The notes under the pieces were generated by a model. The model was not told the DNA's origin. It searched no databases and saw only the letters and a program-made list of their open reading frames with translations. A stretch of DNA of 64,000 bases from Bacteroidales bacterium (GTDB lineage: Bacteria; Bacteroidota; Bacteroidia; Bacteroidales; P3), in contig JAGCZH010000008.1 of NCBI GenBank assembly GCA_017960475.1, forward strand, positions 29,485 to 93,484. Reading direction: 5' to 3'. How positions within the stretch are numbered: the stretch's first letter is position 1; every line of letters begins with the position of its first letter. A program made the translations under genes and the position numbers. Of the stretch, positions 42,607-51,942 are shown piece after piece.

Positions 42607-43452
42607 ATGAAACAGATACTGCTTATAAACGATGTCGTTGGCCACAGCCATGTTGGCATGGTGGCAATGCTGCCTATTCTCACCTACATGGGTCACGCCA
42701 CCTATAATCTTCCCACAGCACTGGTGTCCAACACTCTCGACTATGGCGACTTCAACGTTATGGAGACCACTGAATATATGCGTGGGGCCCTCCCTGCATG
42801 GCAACGGCTGGGCTTCCGCTTCGATAGTGCATGTACAGGTTTGATGTTCAGCGAAGAGCAGGCAAAACTTGTGTACAACTATTGTTCCCAACTGCACAAT
42901 GTGGGAACAACCATCTTTGTCGACCCCATCATGGGTGATGGAGGACATCTCTACAACGGTATGAGCAATCGTCAAGTGGAGCTCATGCGTGAAATGGTCG
43001 GTATCGCCGACCTTACTTTCCCAAACTACACCGAGGCATGCCTGCTTTGCGGGATCGACTATCGCCAGGAGGGCATGAACTGGAGCGAGGCACAGAAACT
43101 ACTCGACGGCATCGTGGCACTCGGGGCACAGTCGGCAATAATCACAAGCGCTCATGTCGAAGGGAAAAGCTGTGTCGTCGGTCGACGCAGCAGCACGCCT
43201 CTAAAAGGCATTGCCCAACAATATGAGGATGGGCTGTATTTCAAAATAGATTACGACGAGATTCCTGTGGCATTTCATGGAACAGGAGACATCTTTTCTG
43301 CTGTGCTTATAGGAGACCTCATGAACGGCTCAACGCTGAAGATGAGCACTGGAAAAGCCATGACCGTTGTCAGCGACCTGATATACCGCAACCGCCAGTT
43401 GCCTGACAAAGAGGGCGGAATCCCGATAGAACAATGCCTGGATCTGCTGTAA
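42607..43452 (+). CDS. Pyridoxamine/pyridoxal kinase (PdxY-like)
   Basis: A 281-residue ribokinase-superfamily protein: ILLINDVVGHSHVGMVAMLPIL is the pyridoxal-kinase N-terminus (usually S-x-V-x-x-G-x-V-G), DPIMGDGGHLYNG is the PdxK/PdxY block, and HGTGDIFSAVLIGDLM carries the GTGD catalytic Asp. It phosphorylates B6 vitamers with ATP in the cytoplasm. It starts 32 bp after the AT-rich cassette and has ordinary GC, so it marks the right border. It might be driven by cassette transcription because no own promoter box is seen in that gap. Confidence 0.87.
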   Translation: MKQILLINDVVGHSHVGMVAMLPILTYMGHATYNLPTALVSNTLDYGDFNVMETTEYMRGALPAWQRLGFRFDSACTGLMFSEEQAKLVYNYCSQLHNVGTTIFVDPIMGDGGHLYNGMSNRQVELMREMVGIADLTFPNYTEACLLCGIDYRQEGMNWSEAQKLLDGIVALGAQSAIITSAHVEGKSCVVGRRSSTPLKGIAQQYEDGLYFKIDYDEIPVAFHGTGDIFSAVLIGDLMNGSTLKMSTGKAMTVVSDLIYRNRQLPDKEGGIPIEQCLDLL

Positions 43453-43549
43453 AAAAAGCAGACGTTCTACCACTATTCTTTAATAACCCTATTTGTGATT
43501 TGCATTATATTAAGCAATAACACACCATCACTATATTATCATAAAAGCA

Positions 43550-43732
43550 ATGAAAAACAGCACTGTTATTTCCACAGAGGACATTCAATATATAAAAAGA
43601 GCTCTGACAAGCGCTCAAGCCTTTATAGACAACGATTTAGACGCCATTTGCGACGACGAGTATAAAGATGAGGCGGAAAATGTTCTTGATAGTATCAACA
43701 GCAGTCTTAATCTATTGGACAAATATCTATAA
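43550..43732 (+). CDS. Small acidic protein of unknown function
   Basis: A 60-residue frame with an ATG at 43550: STEDIQYIKRALTSAQAFID, a very acidic middle (DNDLDAICDDEYKDEAENV) and a Leu-rich end. It would form two amphipathic helices. No signal peptide or family. It runs convergently into the HNH nuclease gene and overlaps its stop by 6 bp. It reads like a real small protein (helical, regular amphipathic pattern), but no homology can be checked here. Confidence 0.5.
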   Translation: MKNSTVISTEDIQYIKRALTSAQAFIDNDLDAICDDEYKDEAENVLDSINSSLNLLDKYL

Positions 43733-44464
43733 AAAGCAAGACTCTCTATGATACCTCAAATACGGCAAATGTAATTCTCCTACATGCTTTAATCGCATCG
43801 AATCATATACTCCAAGTATCTTTTTGTCTTTAACGGATAGAAAGTCCGAGCAAATAATCTTTCCATCATCTCCGAAAGATATATATCCTCTATCGAACAG
43901 TTTATCTAAATTCGGAATCAAAAGTAGTCCGTTAAAGACATCAAGACGCTGCTTATTATCACTTTTTCGCCAAGGACGAATATGAGAAGCAACCAAAAAT
44001 GGAGTCGTGACACAGTCAGTAACAGAGCATCCCTTCCAATAATCTATCAAGTGCTGCCTAAAAACACCCTGCCCTATTCTTGATTTTAAAATAGACTCCT
44101 TTTCTGTTGCATCTATGTTCTTATTCTTAAGTACAGCGTCTTCTTCTTGTATTATACTATCATCCAACTGTTTTCTATAATCAGACTGAGCATATTCCAA
44201 GAATTTTCTCAATCCTGAGCCTATATCACGCACTCCGCTTGGAGAATTGTATCTTTCCCTCAACGGGATGGTTTTTTTTAAATCCTCTATAATATAGTCC
44301 ACACGCTCCTTTGTAATGCTTTTGTCCAGTCTATAAAACTGTGAAACATACCTAAGCCTAGTAATATAGTCTCTATACGTTTGATGTTTTTTAAAAGCAT
44401 TTTTATCAACTAGATATTGATAAAAATCAGCTTGTTCATCAATAAAGAATTGCTCAGTACCCAT
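43727..44464 (-). CDS. HNH endonuclease domain protein
   Basis: With the ATG at 44464 the protein has 245 residues. The N-terminal half is helical (RDYITRLRYVSQFYRLD, YIIEDLKKTIPLRERYN) and the C-terminal half is an HNH_2-type nuclease: SRIGQGVFRQHLIDYWKGCS, VASHIRPWRKSDNKQRLDVF and NGLLLIPNLDKLFDRGYISF. The His of ASHIRPW, Asn of NGLLL and Asp of DKLFD fit the catalytic pattern. Such domains occur in restriction and defence enzymes. Its ATG comes 10 bp after the porX stop, an odd pairing that may cause co-transcription. AT-rich, so probably acquired. Confidence 0.82.
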   Translation of the reverse strand: MGTEQFFIDEQADFYQYLVDKNAFKKHQTYRDYITRLRYVSQFYRLDKSITKERVDYIIEDLKKTIPLRERYNSPSGVRDIGSGLRKFLEYAQSDYRKQLDDSIIQEEDAVLKNKNIDATEKESILKSRIGQGVFRQHLIDYWKGCSVTDCVTTPFLVASHIRPWRKSDNKQRLDVFNGLLLIPNLDKLFDRGYISFGDDGKIICSDFLSVKDKKILGVYDSMRLKHVGELHLPYLRYHRESCFL

Positions 44465-44474
44465 AAAACACAAA

Positions 44475-46022
44475 TCATTTTTTCAGTGTAATAAACGGAA
44501 TCATTACCTCTTCCATCGAGATACCACCGTGCTGGAAAGTGTTCATATAATACTGCACATACTGGTTGTAGTTGTTGGGATAGGCGAAGAAGTCTCCGCT
44601 GCGCGCAAAAATGTATGGTGACGTAATGTAACGTTTTGGCAGGAAAATACGCTTGGGCTCCTTGACCTCAAAAACCTGCTTGGGGTTGTAGTCCAACAGA
44701 CGCCCCTGCTTGTAACGAAGATTCACTGAGATATCGCGGTCGCCCTTGACACGCACTGGATTGTCTATCTTCACCGAACCATGGTCGGTGGTGATGACGA
44801 CATTGGCATCGTGCTCGGAAAGGAACTTGATAACCTCAAGGAGCGGAGAATGCTCAAGCCATGAGAGTGTCACAGAACGATAGGCACGTTCGTCGTCGGC
44901 AAGCTCACGCACTATGTTGCTGTCGGTGCGGGCATGCGACAACATGTCGATAAAGTTGTATATAATGATGTTCAACTTGTTGTTCATCAGATTTTGAAGA
45001 CTGTCCACCAGTCGCTTACCATGCTGAACATTGAGCACCTTGTTGTAACTGTGCTTGATATTGAAACCATGGCGTTTCAAATTCTCACCCATCAGTTCGC
45101 TCTCATACTGGTTCTTAAACCCTTCCTCGTCCTCATTGACCCAATATTTAGGATACTTGGACTCTATCTCCGAGGGCATAAGTCCGGCGAACATGCTGTT
45201 ACGGGCAAACTGTGTGGTGGTGGGTATTATGCTATAGTAAAGCTCGTCTCTCTCGACATGGAGATATTGCTCTACCAGAGGCTGTATATATTTCCACTGG
45301 TCGTAGCGGAAATTATCTATAACTATCATGAAAGTGGGCTTGTCGTCCTCAAGCAAAGGGAACAGGCGCTCACGGACCACAGTAGGCGACATCAGCGGTT
45401 TTTGCTCATCGCCATTGACCCAATCAATATAGTGTTTCTCGTAAAACCTGCAGAACAAATTGTTAGCCTCGGCTTTTTGCGACTTGAAAATATCGTGGAT
45501 ATTGTCGTCGTCACTTGATGCCAACTCCAGATCCCAGTAGACAAGTTTTTTGTATAACTCTATCCACTCGTCGGCGTCAAGCCTGTCGGAAAGGCGCATA
45601 CTAATCTCTCTGAACTGCTGTTGATAGCTGAAAGTGGACTTTTCGCTGACAAGACGTTTGGCTTCGGTATGCTTCTTCACCGACAGCAGTATCTGGTTGG
45701 GGTTTACAGGCTTGATAAGATAATCCGAGATTTTGCCACCTAAGGCCTCATCCATAATGTGCTCCTCCTCGCTCTTGGTAATCATAATGACAGGCACACT
45801 GGCATAACGGCTCTTTATCTCCGTCAGAGTGTCCAAACCACTCAACCCTGGCATGTTCTCGTCAAGAAAAACAATATCTATCCCTCCATTGGACAACTCG
45901 TCAAGAGCTTCGTTGCCAGAGGTTACTGGAATAACAGAATAGCCTTTTTCCTCAAGAAAGAGAATATGGGGTTTGAGCAAATCTATCTCATCATCGGCCC
46001 ACAATATGGTGGTTTTCTCCAT
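44475..46022 (-). CDS. porX: PorX: response regulator fused to PglZ/alkaline-phosphatase-like domain (T9SS regulator)
   Basis: A 515-residue protein. Residues 1-120 are a receiver domain: acidic pocket ADDE (9-12), phosphoacceptor Asp54 in VFLDENMPGLSG, and switch K in YLIKPVNP. A helical linker (about 125-205) follows. The C-terminal PglZ-like alkaline-phosphatase-fold domain contains PTFMIVIDNFRYDQW, TTTQFARNSMF and VVITTDHGSVKI, with metal-binding Asp/His. In Porphyromonas and Flavobacterium PorX pairs with PorY and SigP to control type IX secretion. Its presence agrees with the T9SS cargo protein at 59399-60769. porY is not in the window. Confidence 0.93.
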   Translation of the reverse strand: MEKTTILWADDEIDLLKPHILFLEEKGYSVIPVTSGNEALDELSNGGIDIVFLDENMPGLSGLDTLTEIKSRYASVPVIMITKSEEEHIMDEALGGKISDYLIKPVNPNQILLSVKKHTEAKRLVSEKSTFSYQQQFREISMRLSDRLDADEWIELYKKLVYWDLELASSDDDNIHDIFKSQKAEANNLFCRFYEKHYIDWVNGDEQKPLMSPTVVRERLFPLLEDDKPTFMIVIDNFRYDQWKYIQPLVEQYLHVERDELYYSIIPTTTQFARNSMFAGLMPSEIESKYPKYWVNEDEEGFKNQYESELMGENLKRHGFNIKHSYNKVLNVQHGKRLVDSLQNLMNNKLNIIIYNFIDMLSHARTDSNIVRELADDERAYRSVTLSWLEHSPLLEVIKFLSEHDANVVITTDHGSVKIDNPVRVKGDRDISVNLRYKQGRLLDYNPKQVFEVKEPKRIFLPKRYITSPYIFARSGDFFAYPNNYNQYVQYYMNTFQHGGISMEEVMIPFITLKK

Positions 46023-46268
46023 TTGTCAAAAATTATAGTTTAACGTGTAAATAATTGATGTTACCTCTCGCCTCTTGTCACGCAAGGGTAATGAATTTGC
46101 GAAAAGCAATACATCATTTTCATTAACGTCTTTCGTCTGTTTTTCGTATCTTTTGCACCGAAAAAAAAACGAATAGCTACCCCAATTCATAGTGTCACCA
46201 ACACTATTATCATTTTTTTTCGTAACTTTGCATATTCTAAACAAAACATTATTTCTTTCACTAACACC

Positions 46269-47240
46269 TTGAACAACTTGAAACAAAGATTACTAAACGC
46301 TTCCGTCAAACAAATCCTTCACATTGTGTGCCTGGCTATGATTGTCACCATAGTCAGTTGCTCACCAGCAAAAAAAGGTGAGAAACTAGGCTCTAAATAC
46401 TGCACCAAACTGACAGGATTCGAGCAATTCACCTCTCCGTCACAATTCAAAGAGCTTGTAAACTCAGCACAAGAGGCTGTCAGCAGCGAATATGAGGAAT
46501 ATCTTCAGTCGTTCACCAACGACAGTGCCAAACTGAACGAGTTCATCAACGCCTTCAACGCTTCCATTTCCAAAGGCAGCGAAGAGTTCACCACAGCCTA
46601 CGAGGCCATGCTCCGCACCATTTTCAATGAGAAAGCCTGGTATCGTGAGAAAGACCCCAACAAATACTACCTCTACTCTCTCGCCGACGACTCTCTCAAT
46701 GTGCTCAACTGCAAAGGCAAGATAGCATATCGCCTACACAACGACACTATTTTCTTCGCCGACACCAACCATACGGTCGCCATTGTCAACTTTATCAGCG
46801 ACAGCATCATGACACTTACCAAAGCAGGCGACACCAACATGATGTCGACCTACAGAGTCGCTCAATTCGAAGACCTTATCCGTGGCACATGGACCTACCG
46901 TCCAATGCAGAACTACCACGGCCAATGGAAAACCTCCTATTACAATTATAAAGAAGACGGCCGCTATACGGGCCAAGAATGGCAATGGAACAACTGGACA
47001 AACGATTATAGATATATAAACATCCGTGGTTCATACAAGTTCAAGAAAGTCGACGACACCACATACAGATTAATTGAAGACAATGGCAAAAATGGTGTTA
47101 ACGGCAAGATAGTGGTAAAGAATGTCGACAAGTTCCGCCACTACTACAGCAATGGCACTTCGGAAATGAAAAGCCGTAGCAAGAAGGGCTCCGTGAAAGA
47201 ACTTAGCTGCCTCTTTGAAGAGAAAAACAAAGAAAACTAG
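46269..47240 (+). CDS. Lipoprotein of unknown function
   Basis: A 323-residue protein. The best signal peptide uses a TTG start at 46269 or 46278 and ends in a lipobox TIVSC near residue 31; an ATG at residue 23 would leave too short a signal. The mature part has a helical first half (SQFKELVNSAQEAVSSEYEE, then AFNASISKGSEEFTTAYEAM) and a second half with repeated Trp/Tyr strands (RGTWTYRPMQNYHGQWKTSY, KEDGRYTGQEWQWNNW) resembling a lipocalin-like barrel of Bacteroidota lipoproteins. TAACTTTG at 46223-46230 is a good -7 box. It ends 5 bp before mfd. Confidence 0.7.
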   Translation: MNNLKQRLLNASVKQILHIVCLAMIVTIVSCSPAKKGEKLGSKYCTKLTGFEQFTSPSQFKELVNSAQEAVSSEYEEYLQSFTNDSAKLNEFINAFNASISKGSEEFTTAYEAMLRTIFNEKAWYREKDPNKYYLYSLADDSLNVLNCKGKIAYRLHNDTIFFADTNHTVAIVNFISDSIMTLTKAGDTNMMSTYRVAQFEDLIRGTWTYRPMQNYHGQWKTSYYNYKEDGRYTGQEWQWNNWTNDYRYINIRGSYKFKKVDDTTYRLIEDNGKNGVNGKIVVKNVDKFRHYYSNGTSEMKSRSKKGSVKELSCLFEEKNKEN

Positions 47241-47245
47241 TATTT

Positions 47246-50200
47246 GTGTCTCCGTCGGAATTATATCTTAACAGCGAGATTGTCGCCTGGCTTCTGGAAC
47301 AGACCGCCAAAAGCCAGGCGCGCATCCATGTCAAAGGCCTCACCGGCAGCCTCACCGCCGTAGTGGGCGCCTCGTTGGCCAAACAACTTCCCGACCGCAA
47401 CCTCATGTTCCTAGTGGGCTCGAAAGAGGATGCCTACTACCTTCAGAACGACATTGAGAACATCCTTGGCGAAAGCGGTATGGAGAGCGACAACAAACGT
47501 GTCCTGCTCTTCCCCACCAGCTATCGCAGACCCTACCAAACCGAGGAAACCGACAACGCCAACGTACTTATGCGCTCCGAGGTCATCAAGCAACTGGCCG
47601 CAGGACGCAGCATGGTGCTGGTGAGCTATCCCGAAGCACTCTCCGAAAAGGTGGTGTCGCACCAGACCCTGACAAAAAACACTCTCCAGATTGTCAAGAA
47701 AGGCAAGCTCGACATGGATTTCGTCATCGATATGCTGCAGGAATACCAATTCGAGCGTGTCGACTTCGTGGTACAACCAGGGCAATATGCGGTGCGTGGC
47801 GGCATCATCGACGTCTTCTCCTACGCCAACGAACTACCATTCCGTATCGAGTTCTTCGACGACGCCATTGAGTCTCTGCGCAGTTTCGACCCCGTCTCCC
47901 AACTATCGGTGCGCCACTACGACAGTGTCAACATCATTCCCGACATAGAACGCTGCCGCACTAGCGACACAAAAGTCCTGAACCCTGAGAAAGTCAACCT
48001 GCTACACTATTTCTCAAGCGAGGACATCGTTTGGGCCCAGGGACTTATGTATGTCAGCGAAACCATCGAAAAATGTTTCGCTGCGGCAAAAAAAGAATTC
48101 GACACCATTAAGGCCGACAAAGAGAAGGGCCTGGTACGCCTGCAGAATGCCAAACCCGACGAACTCTATTCCACCGCCAACGACTTCCTCAAAGAACTGA
48201 TAAACTGCAAGGTCATAGAGTCGGGCAACTCTGTTTTCTTCAGTAAAGGCATCGTAAAAGAGGTCCACAGCGAGCTCCAACCCTCTTTCAACAAACAATT
48301 CGACCTGCTCAAGCAGTCGTTCTCAACATACAGCCAACGCGGCTACAGCCTCTATATCAGCGTCGGCAGCGAACAGCAACGCAAACGCCTCGAAAAAATC
48401 TTCAACGACAGCGCCGCGGAGTTTAAATACGAAACCTTCGACTTCCAACTGTCAAAAGGGTTCATAGACCACGACAACCACCTGCTCTGCTATACCGACC
48501 ACGAGATTTTCGAACGCTATCATAAGTACACTGTCCGCGACATGAGCCAGACACGAGAGGCTCTCACTCTCAAAGAGCTCTTCGAACTGAAACCTGGCGA
48601 CTATGTGACCCACATCGACTATGGCGTCGGTCGCTTCTCGGGACTAGAAAAAATCGATACCGGCGGCAAACAGCAGGAGGTCATCCGTCTGGTATACAAA
48701 AACAACGACACTCTCTACATCAGCATCCACGGTCTCCACAAGATAAGCCGCTATGTGGGCAAGGAGGGGCAACCACCTGTCCTCAACAGGCTGGGAAGCA
48801 ACACATGGCAAGTGCTGAAACAAAAAACAAAACGCCAGGTCAAAGACATTGCCAAAGACCTTATCAAGCTCTATGCCAAACGCAAGGCTACCCGCGGCTT
48901 CGCCTTCAGCGCCGACAGCTACCTGCAGCATGAGCTTGAGGCAAGCTTCATGTACGAGGATACTCCCGACCAGCTGAAAGCCACCATCGATGTCAAAAGC
49001 GACATGGAGTCGCACGTCCCTATGGACCGTCTGGTATGTGGCGACGTGGGCTTCGGCAAAACGGAGGTGGCTATCCGCGCCGCCTTCAAAGCGGTATGCG
49101 ACAGCAAACAAGTTGCCGTCTTGGTGCCTAGCACCATCCTGGCATTCCAACACTACAACACCTTCTGCGAACGCCTCAAAGGCATGCCTGTCAACATCGA
49201 CTATCTCAACCGTTTCCGCTCCACAAAGGAGCGCAACCAGATCATAAGAGACCTGGAAAACGGCAAGATAGACATACTCATAGGCACTCACGCCATCACC
49301 AACAACAAACTTAAATTCAAAGACCTAGGGCTACTCATAATCGACGAGGAGCAGAAATTCGGCGTCAGCGTAAAAGAAAAACTCAAACAGATGCGCGCCA
49401 ACGTCGATGTGCTCACGCTCACAGCGACTCCCATACCACGCACTCTGCAATTCTCTCTGATGGGCGCTCGTGACCTCAGCGTTATCCAGACACCTCCTCC
49501 CAACAGACAACCTATCCAGACTGAACTTTCTCCCTTCAGCGAGGAACTTATCCGCGACGCCATCATGTATGAGCTGTCACGCGACGGTCAGGTGTTTTTC
49601 ATCAGCAACCGTGTCGAGAATCTACCCGAAATGGCTGGCCTTGTGAGCCGTCTGGTGCCCGACGCCACCGTAGCCATAGCTCACGGACAGATGGAAGGCA
49701 AAGAGGTGGAAGACACCATGATACGCTTTATCGAAGGCGAAATTGACGTGCTTGTGGCCACCTCCATTATCGAGAATGGTCTCGATATACCCAACGCCAA
49801 CACGATGATTATCAACAACGCTCAGCAGTTCGGTCTCAGCGACCTGCACCAAATGCGTGGCCGTGTGGGCCGCAGCAACCGCAAGGCTTTCTGTTACATG
49901 CTCATCCCCTCCTACACAGTCCTCACCGACGAGGCGCAGAAGCGTCTGCGTGCCATAGAGGAATTCGCCACCGTGGGCAGCGGTTTCAACATTGCCATGC
50001 GTGACCTCGACATCCGTGGCGCCGGCAACATCCTCGGCGCCGAACAAAGCGGATTCATCAGCGAGATTGGCTACGATATGTACCACAAAATCCTTAACGA
50101 GGCTATAGAGGAGCTCAAAGAGAGTGACTTCCACGACCTCTTCGCCAACCAAAACGATAATCAGACAAACCAAACCACTCAGTTCGTCAAAGAGTGTGTC

Positions 50201-50659
50201 ATCGAGACCGACCTTGAAGTGCTGCTTCCTGACGACTATGTCAGCAACATCAGCGAACGTCTCCAACTTTACAAGGAACTCAACGACCTTGTCTCTGAAG
50301 AGGAACTCGACGGCTACCGCGAGAGACTTATAGACCGTTTCGGACCTATCCCCAAAGCCACACAGGAACTGGTGAAAACCATCACTCTGCGACGGATGGC
50401 CAAAGAATTCGGCATTGAGAAACTGGTGTTGAAACAGGGACGTATGGTCTGCTATTTCTCCTCCAACAAAGACAATCCTTTCTATAAGTCTGACAACTTC
50501 AATCGACTGATTCTTTATGTACAAGACCACCCACGCTCTGTCCACATGCGCGAAACCGTAGAACGGCTCTCTTTGGTTTGCGACAACGTCGACTCTATAC
50601 AATCCGCCATCGACAAACTGATTGTACTTTGCGGGTCCCCTGCGACCGATTCAAAATAA
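47246..50659 (+). CDS. mfd: Transcription-repair coupling factor
   Basis: A 1137-residue Mfd. Parts in order: an N-terminal UvrB-like region (to about 340, with DFVVQPGQYAVRGGIIDVF), the RNA polymerase-interacting/CarD-like domain (about 450-510, LKPGDYVTHIDYGVGRF), the superfamily 2 helicase (Walker A GDVGFGKTEVAIRAAFKA, IIDEEQKFG, TATPIPRTLQFS, MRGRVGRSNRKAFCY) and a TRCF C-terminal domain. Mfd removes stalled RNA polymerase and recruits UvrA. The start is GTG at 47246, 5 bp after the lipoprotein gene, so both may be one transcript. Confidence 0.95.
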   Translation: MSPSELYLNSEIVAWLLEQTAKSQARIHVKGLTGSLTAVVGASLAKQLPDRNLMFLVGSKEDAYYLQNDIENILGESGMESDNKRVLLFPTSYRRPYQTEETDNANVLMRSEVIKQLAAGRSMVLVSYPEALSEKVVSHQTLTKNTLQIVKKGKLDMDFVIDMLQEYQFERVDFVVQPGQYAVRGGIIDVFSYANELPFRIEFFDDAIESLRSFDPVSQLSVRHYDSVNIIPDIERCRTSDTKVLNPEKVNLLHYFSSEDIVWAQGLMYVSETIEKCFAAAKKEFDTIKADKEKGLVRLQNAKPDELYSTANDFLKELINCKVIESGNSVFFSKGIVKEVHSELQPSFNKQFDLLKQSFSTYSQRGYSLYISVGSEQQRKRLEKIFNDSAAEFKYETFDFQLSKGFIDHDNHLLCYTDHEIFERYHKYTVRDMSQTREALTLKELFELKPGDYVTHIDYGVGRFSGLEKIDTGGKQQEVIRLVYKNNDTLYISIHGLHKISRYVGKEGQPPVLNRLGSNTWQVLKQKTKRQVKDIAKDLIKLYAKRKATRGFAFSADSYLQHELEASFMYEDTPDQLKATIDVKSDMESHVPMDRLVCGDVGFGKTEVAIRAAFKAVCDSKQVAVLVPSTILAFQHYNTFCERLKGMPVNIDYLNRFRSTKERNQIIRDLENGKIDILIGTHAITNNKLKFKDLGLLIIDEEQKFGVSVKEKLKQMRANVDVLTLTATPIPRTLQFSLMGARDLSVIQTPPPNRQPIQTELSPFSEELIRDAIMYELSRDGQVFFISNRVENLPEMAGLVSRLVPDATVAIAHGQMEGKEVEDTMIRFIEGEIDVLVATSIIENGLDIPNANTMIINNAQQFGLSDLHQMRGRVGRSNRKAFCYMLIPSYTVLTDEAQKRLRAIEEFATVGSGFNIAMRDLDIRGAGNILGAEQSGFISEIGYDMYHKILNEAIEELKESDFHDLFANQNDNQTNQTTQFVKECVIETDLEVLLPDDYVSNISERLQLYKELNDLVSEEELDGYRERLIDRFGPIPKATQELVKTITLRRMAKEFGIEKLVLKQGRMVCYFSSNKDNPFYKSDNFNRLILYVQDHPRSVHMRETVERLSLVCDNVDSIQSAIDKLIVLCGSPATDSK

Positions 50660-50706
50660 TAAAACTTGACAGGTCGCCTCCTCTCTATCTCCATACATTA
50701 AACACC

Positions 50707-51912
50707 ATGAAAGAATCCATTTTCCCTTACGAACTTTTCAGGCTCGACGCTGAAGAGCTTGACAGACTCCAACAGTCTGACACCGCCGAGGATATGACCA
50801 CGCTTGGCATGTGGCACATCATCACTGTCCCCGACGACGACTATATCTCTCAAGCCGAGACACTGTTTCGAAAAGCCATTGCCAAAGGCTCCGCCTTGGC
50901 AAAACTCCAACTCGCCAACATGTACCGCCTGGGCGACTTCGGGCTCGTAGACATGAAACAATATATACGTCTGCGTGACGAGAGCATCGCCGAAGGCTGT
51001 CAGATGGCACAATTGCGGCTGTGCCGCGACATTGCCTATGGTGTGGGCTGTTTGCCAGACCTCGACATGGGCATCGCCGAAACAAAAAGAAGATTGGCGG
51101 CAATTGCCTACCCCGACCCTCGCTGGTACGACGCTCTGGGTTGGATGCTGATGCTCAAAGGCGCACCCAGCGACGAGTCTAACGGATGGTTCCTTAAAGC
51201 CATAGAATGCGGCTATATCGATTCCTACTCTGGACTCGTCGATATGCCTGAGGCTATCGAGATGGGACGCAAAGAGGGCTGCGGTGGCTGCTGCATTATG
51301 ATCGCCGGCGAATTGGTGAAAAAATATCACACTGTATGTGAAAATGACGCCAACGCCACCGACTACTTCTCCGACACAGACGAAAAAAGCGCTTATTTGG
51401 AGAAAAACAGCCAATACAAAAAAGAATTAGCCCAACAGATTGTGTCTCTCTATCAAGAAGCCACTCGTCTTGGCGAGACGGCGGGATACTACTATCTAGG
51501 TCAGATATACTATGGCGCCGATCTGGGCCACATGGAGGATGACGACAAGGCCTGGCATTACTTTATGACAGGTGCCCGCATGGGGCATTGCCTGTGTCTT
51601 TCCATGCTCGCCGAGATGATTGAGGAGGGTCGAGCCTCGGAAGAATACCAATGGGAGGATGCTTGCCTCTACCGTCTGAAAGCGTTACGCTACGGCGACG
51701 ACAACCAACTGCTGTATGTCGTTCACGACTACCATGAGGGCGAACTTGAGGATTATGCCGAAGAGATTGTACGCGACTATATTCCCCGCTACGACGCCCT
51801 CCCCGACGAGGAGGAGAGTGATGTGGATGGCGAGGATGACTGCCAACAGGAAGATGGAGAGGCCGACGATGACCCGGAAGATGACGACGGCCGGTTCGAC
51901 GCTTGGGCGTAG
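50707..51912 (+). CDS. Sel1-repeat protein with acidic tail
   Basis: I use the ATG at 50707 (401 residues); the frame is open upstream into mfd but that portion is the shadow of mfd. Sel1/TPR-like repeats are clear: AETLFRKAIAKGSALAKLQL, YIRLRDESIAEGCQMAQLRL, WFLKAIECGYIDSYSGL, LYQEATRLGETAGYYYLGQ and WHYFMTGARMGHCLCLSML. The last 35 residues are almost all Asp, Glu and Gly (EEESDVDGEDDCQQEDGEAD). No signal peptide, so cytoplasmic or delivered by another route. Sel1 domains are scaffolds. It converges on the BspA-like gene. Confidence 0.8.
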   Translation: MKESIFPYELFRLDAEELDRLQQSDTAEDMTTLGMWHIITVPDDDYISQAETLFRKAIAKGSALAKLQLANMYRLGDFGLVDMKQYIRLRDESIAEGCQMAQLRLCRDIAYGVGCLPDLDMGIAETKRRLAAIAYPDPRWYDALGWMLMLKGAPSDESNGWFLKAIECGYIDSYSGLVDMPEAIEMGRKEGCGGCCIMIAGELVKKYHTVCENDANATDYFSDTDEKSAYLEKNSQYKKELAQQIVSLYQEATRLGETAGYYYLGQIYYGADLGHMEDDDKAWHYFMTGARMGHCLCLSMLAEMIEEGRASEEYQWEDACLYRLKALRYGDDNQLLYVVHDYHEGELEDYAEEIVRDYIPRYDALPDEEESDVDGEDDCQQEDGEADDDPEDDDGRFDAWA

Positions 51913-51942
51913 AATACGTCAAACTACAGGACTCATAAACCT

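Noticed and set aside
49622..50602. Minus-strand 326-codon frame within mfd
   Set aside because: Antisense shadow of the helicase; no start context and Val/His-biased translation.
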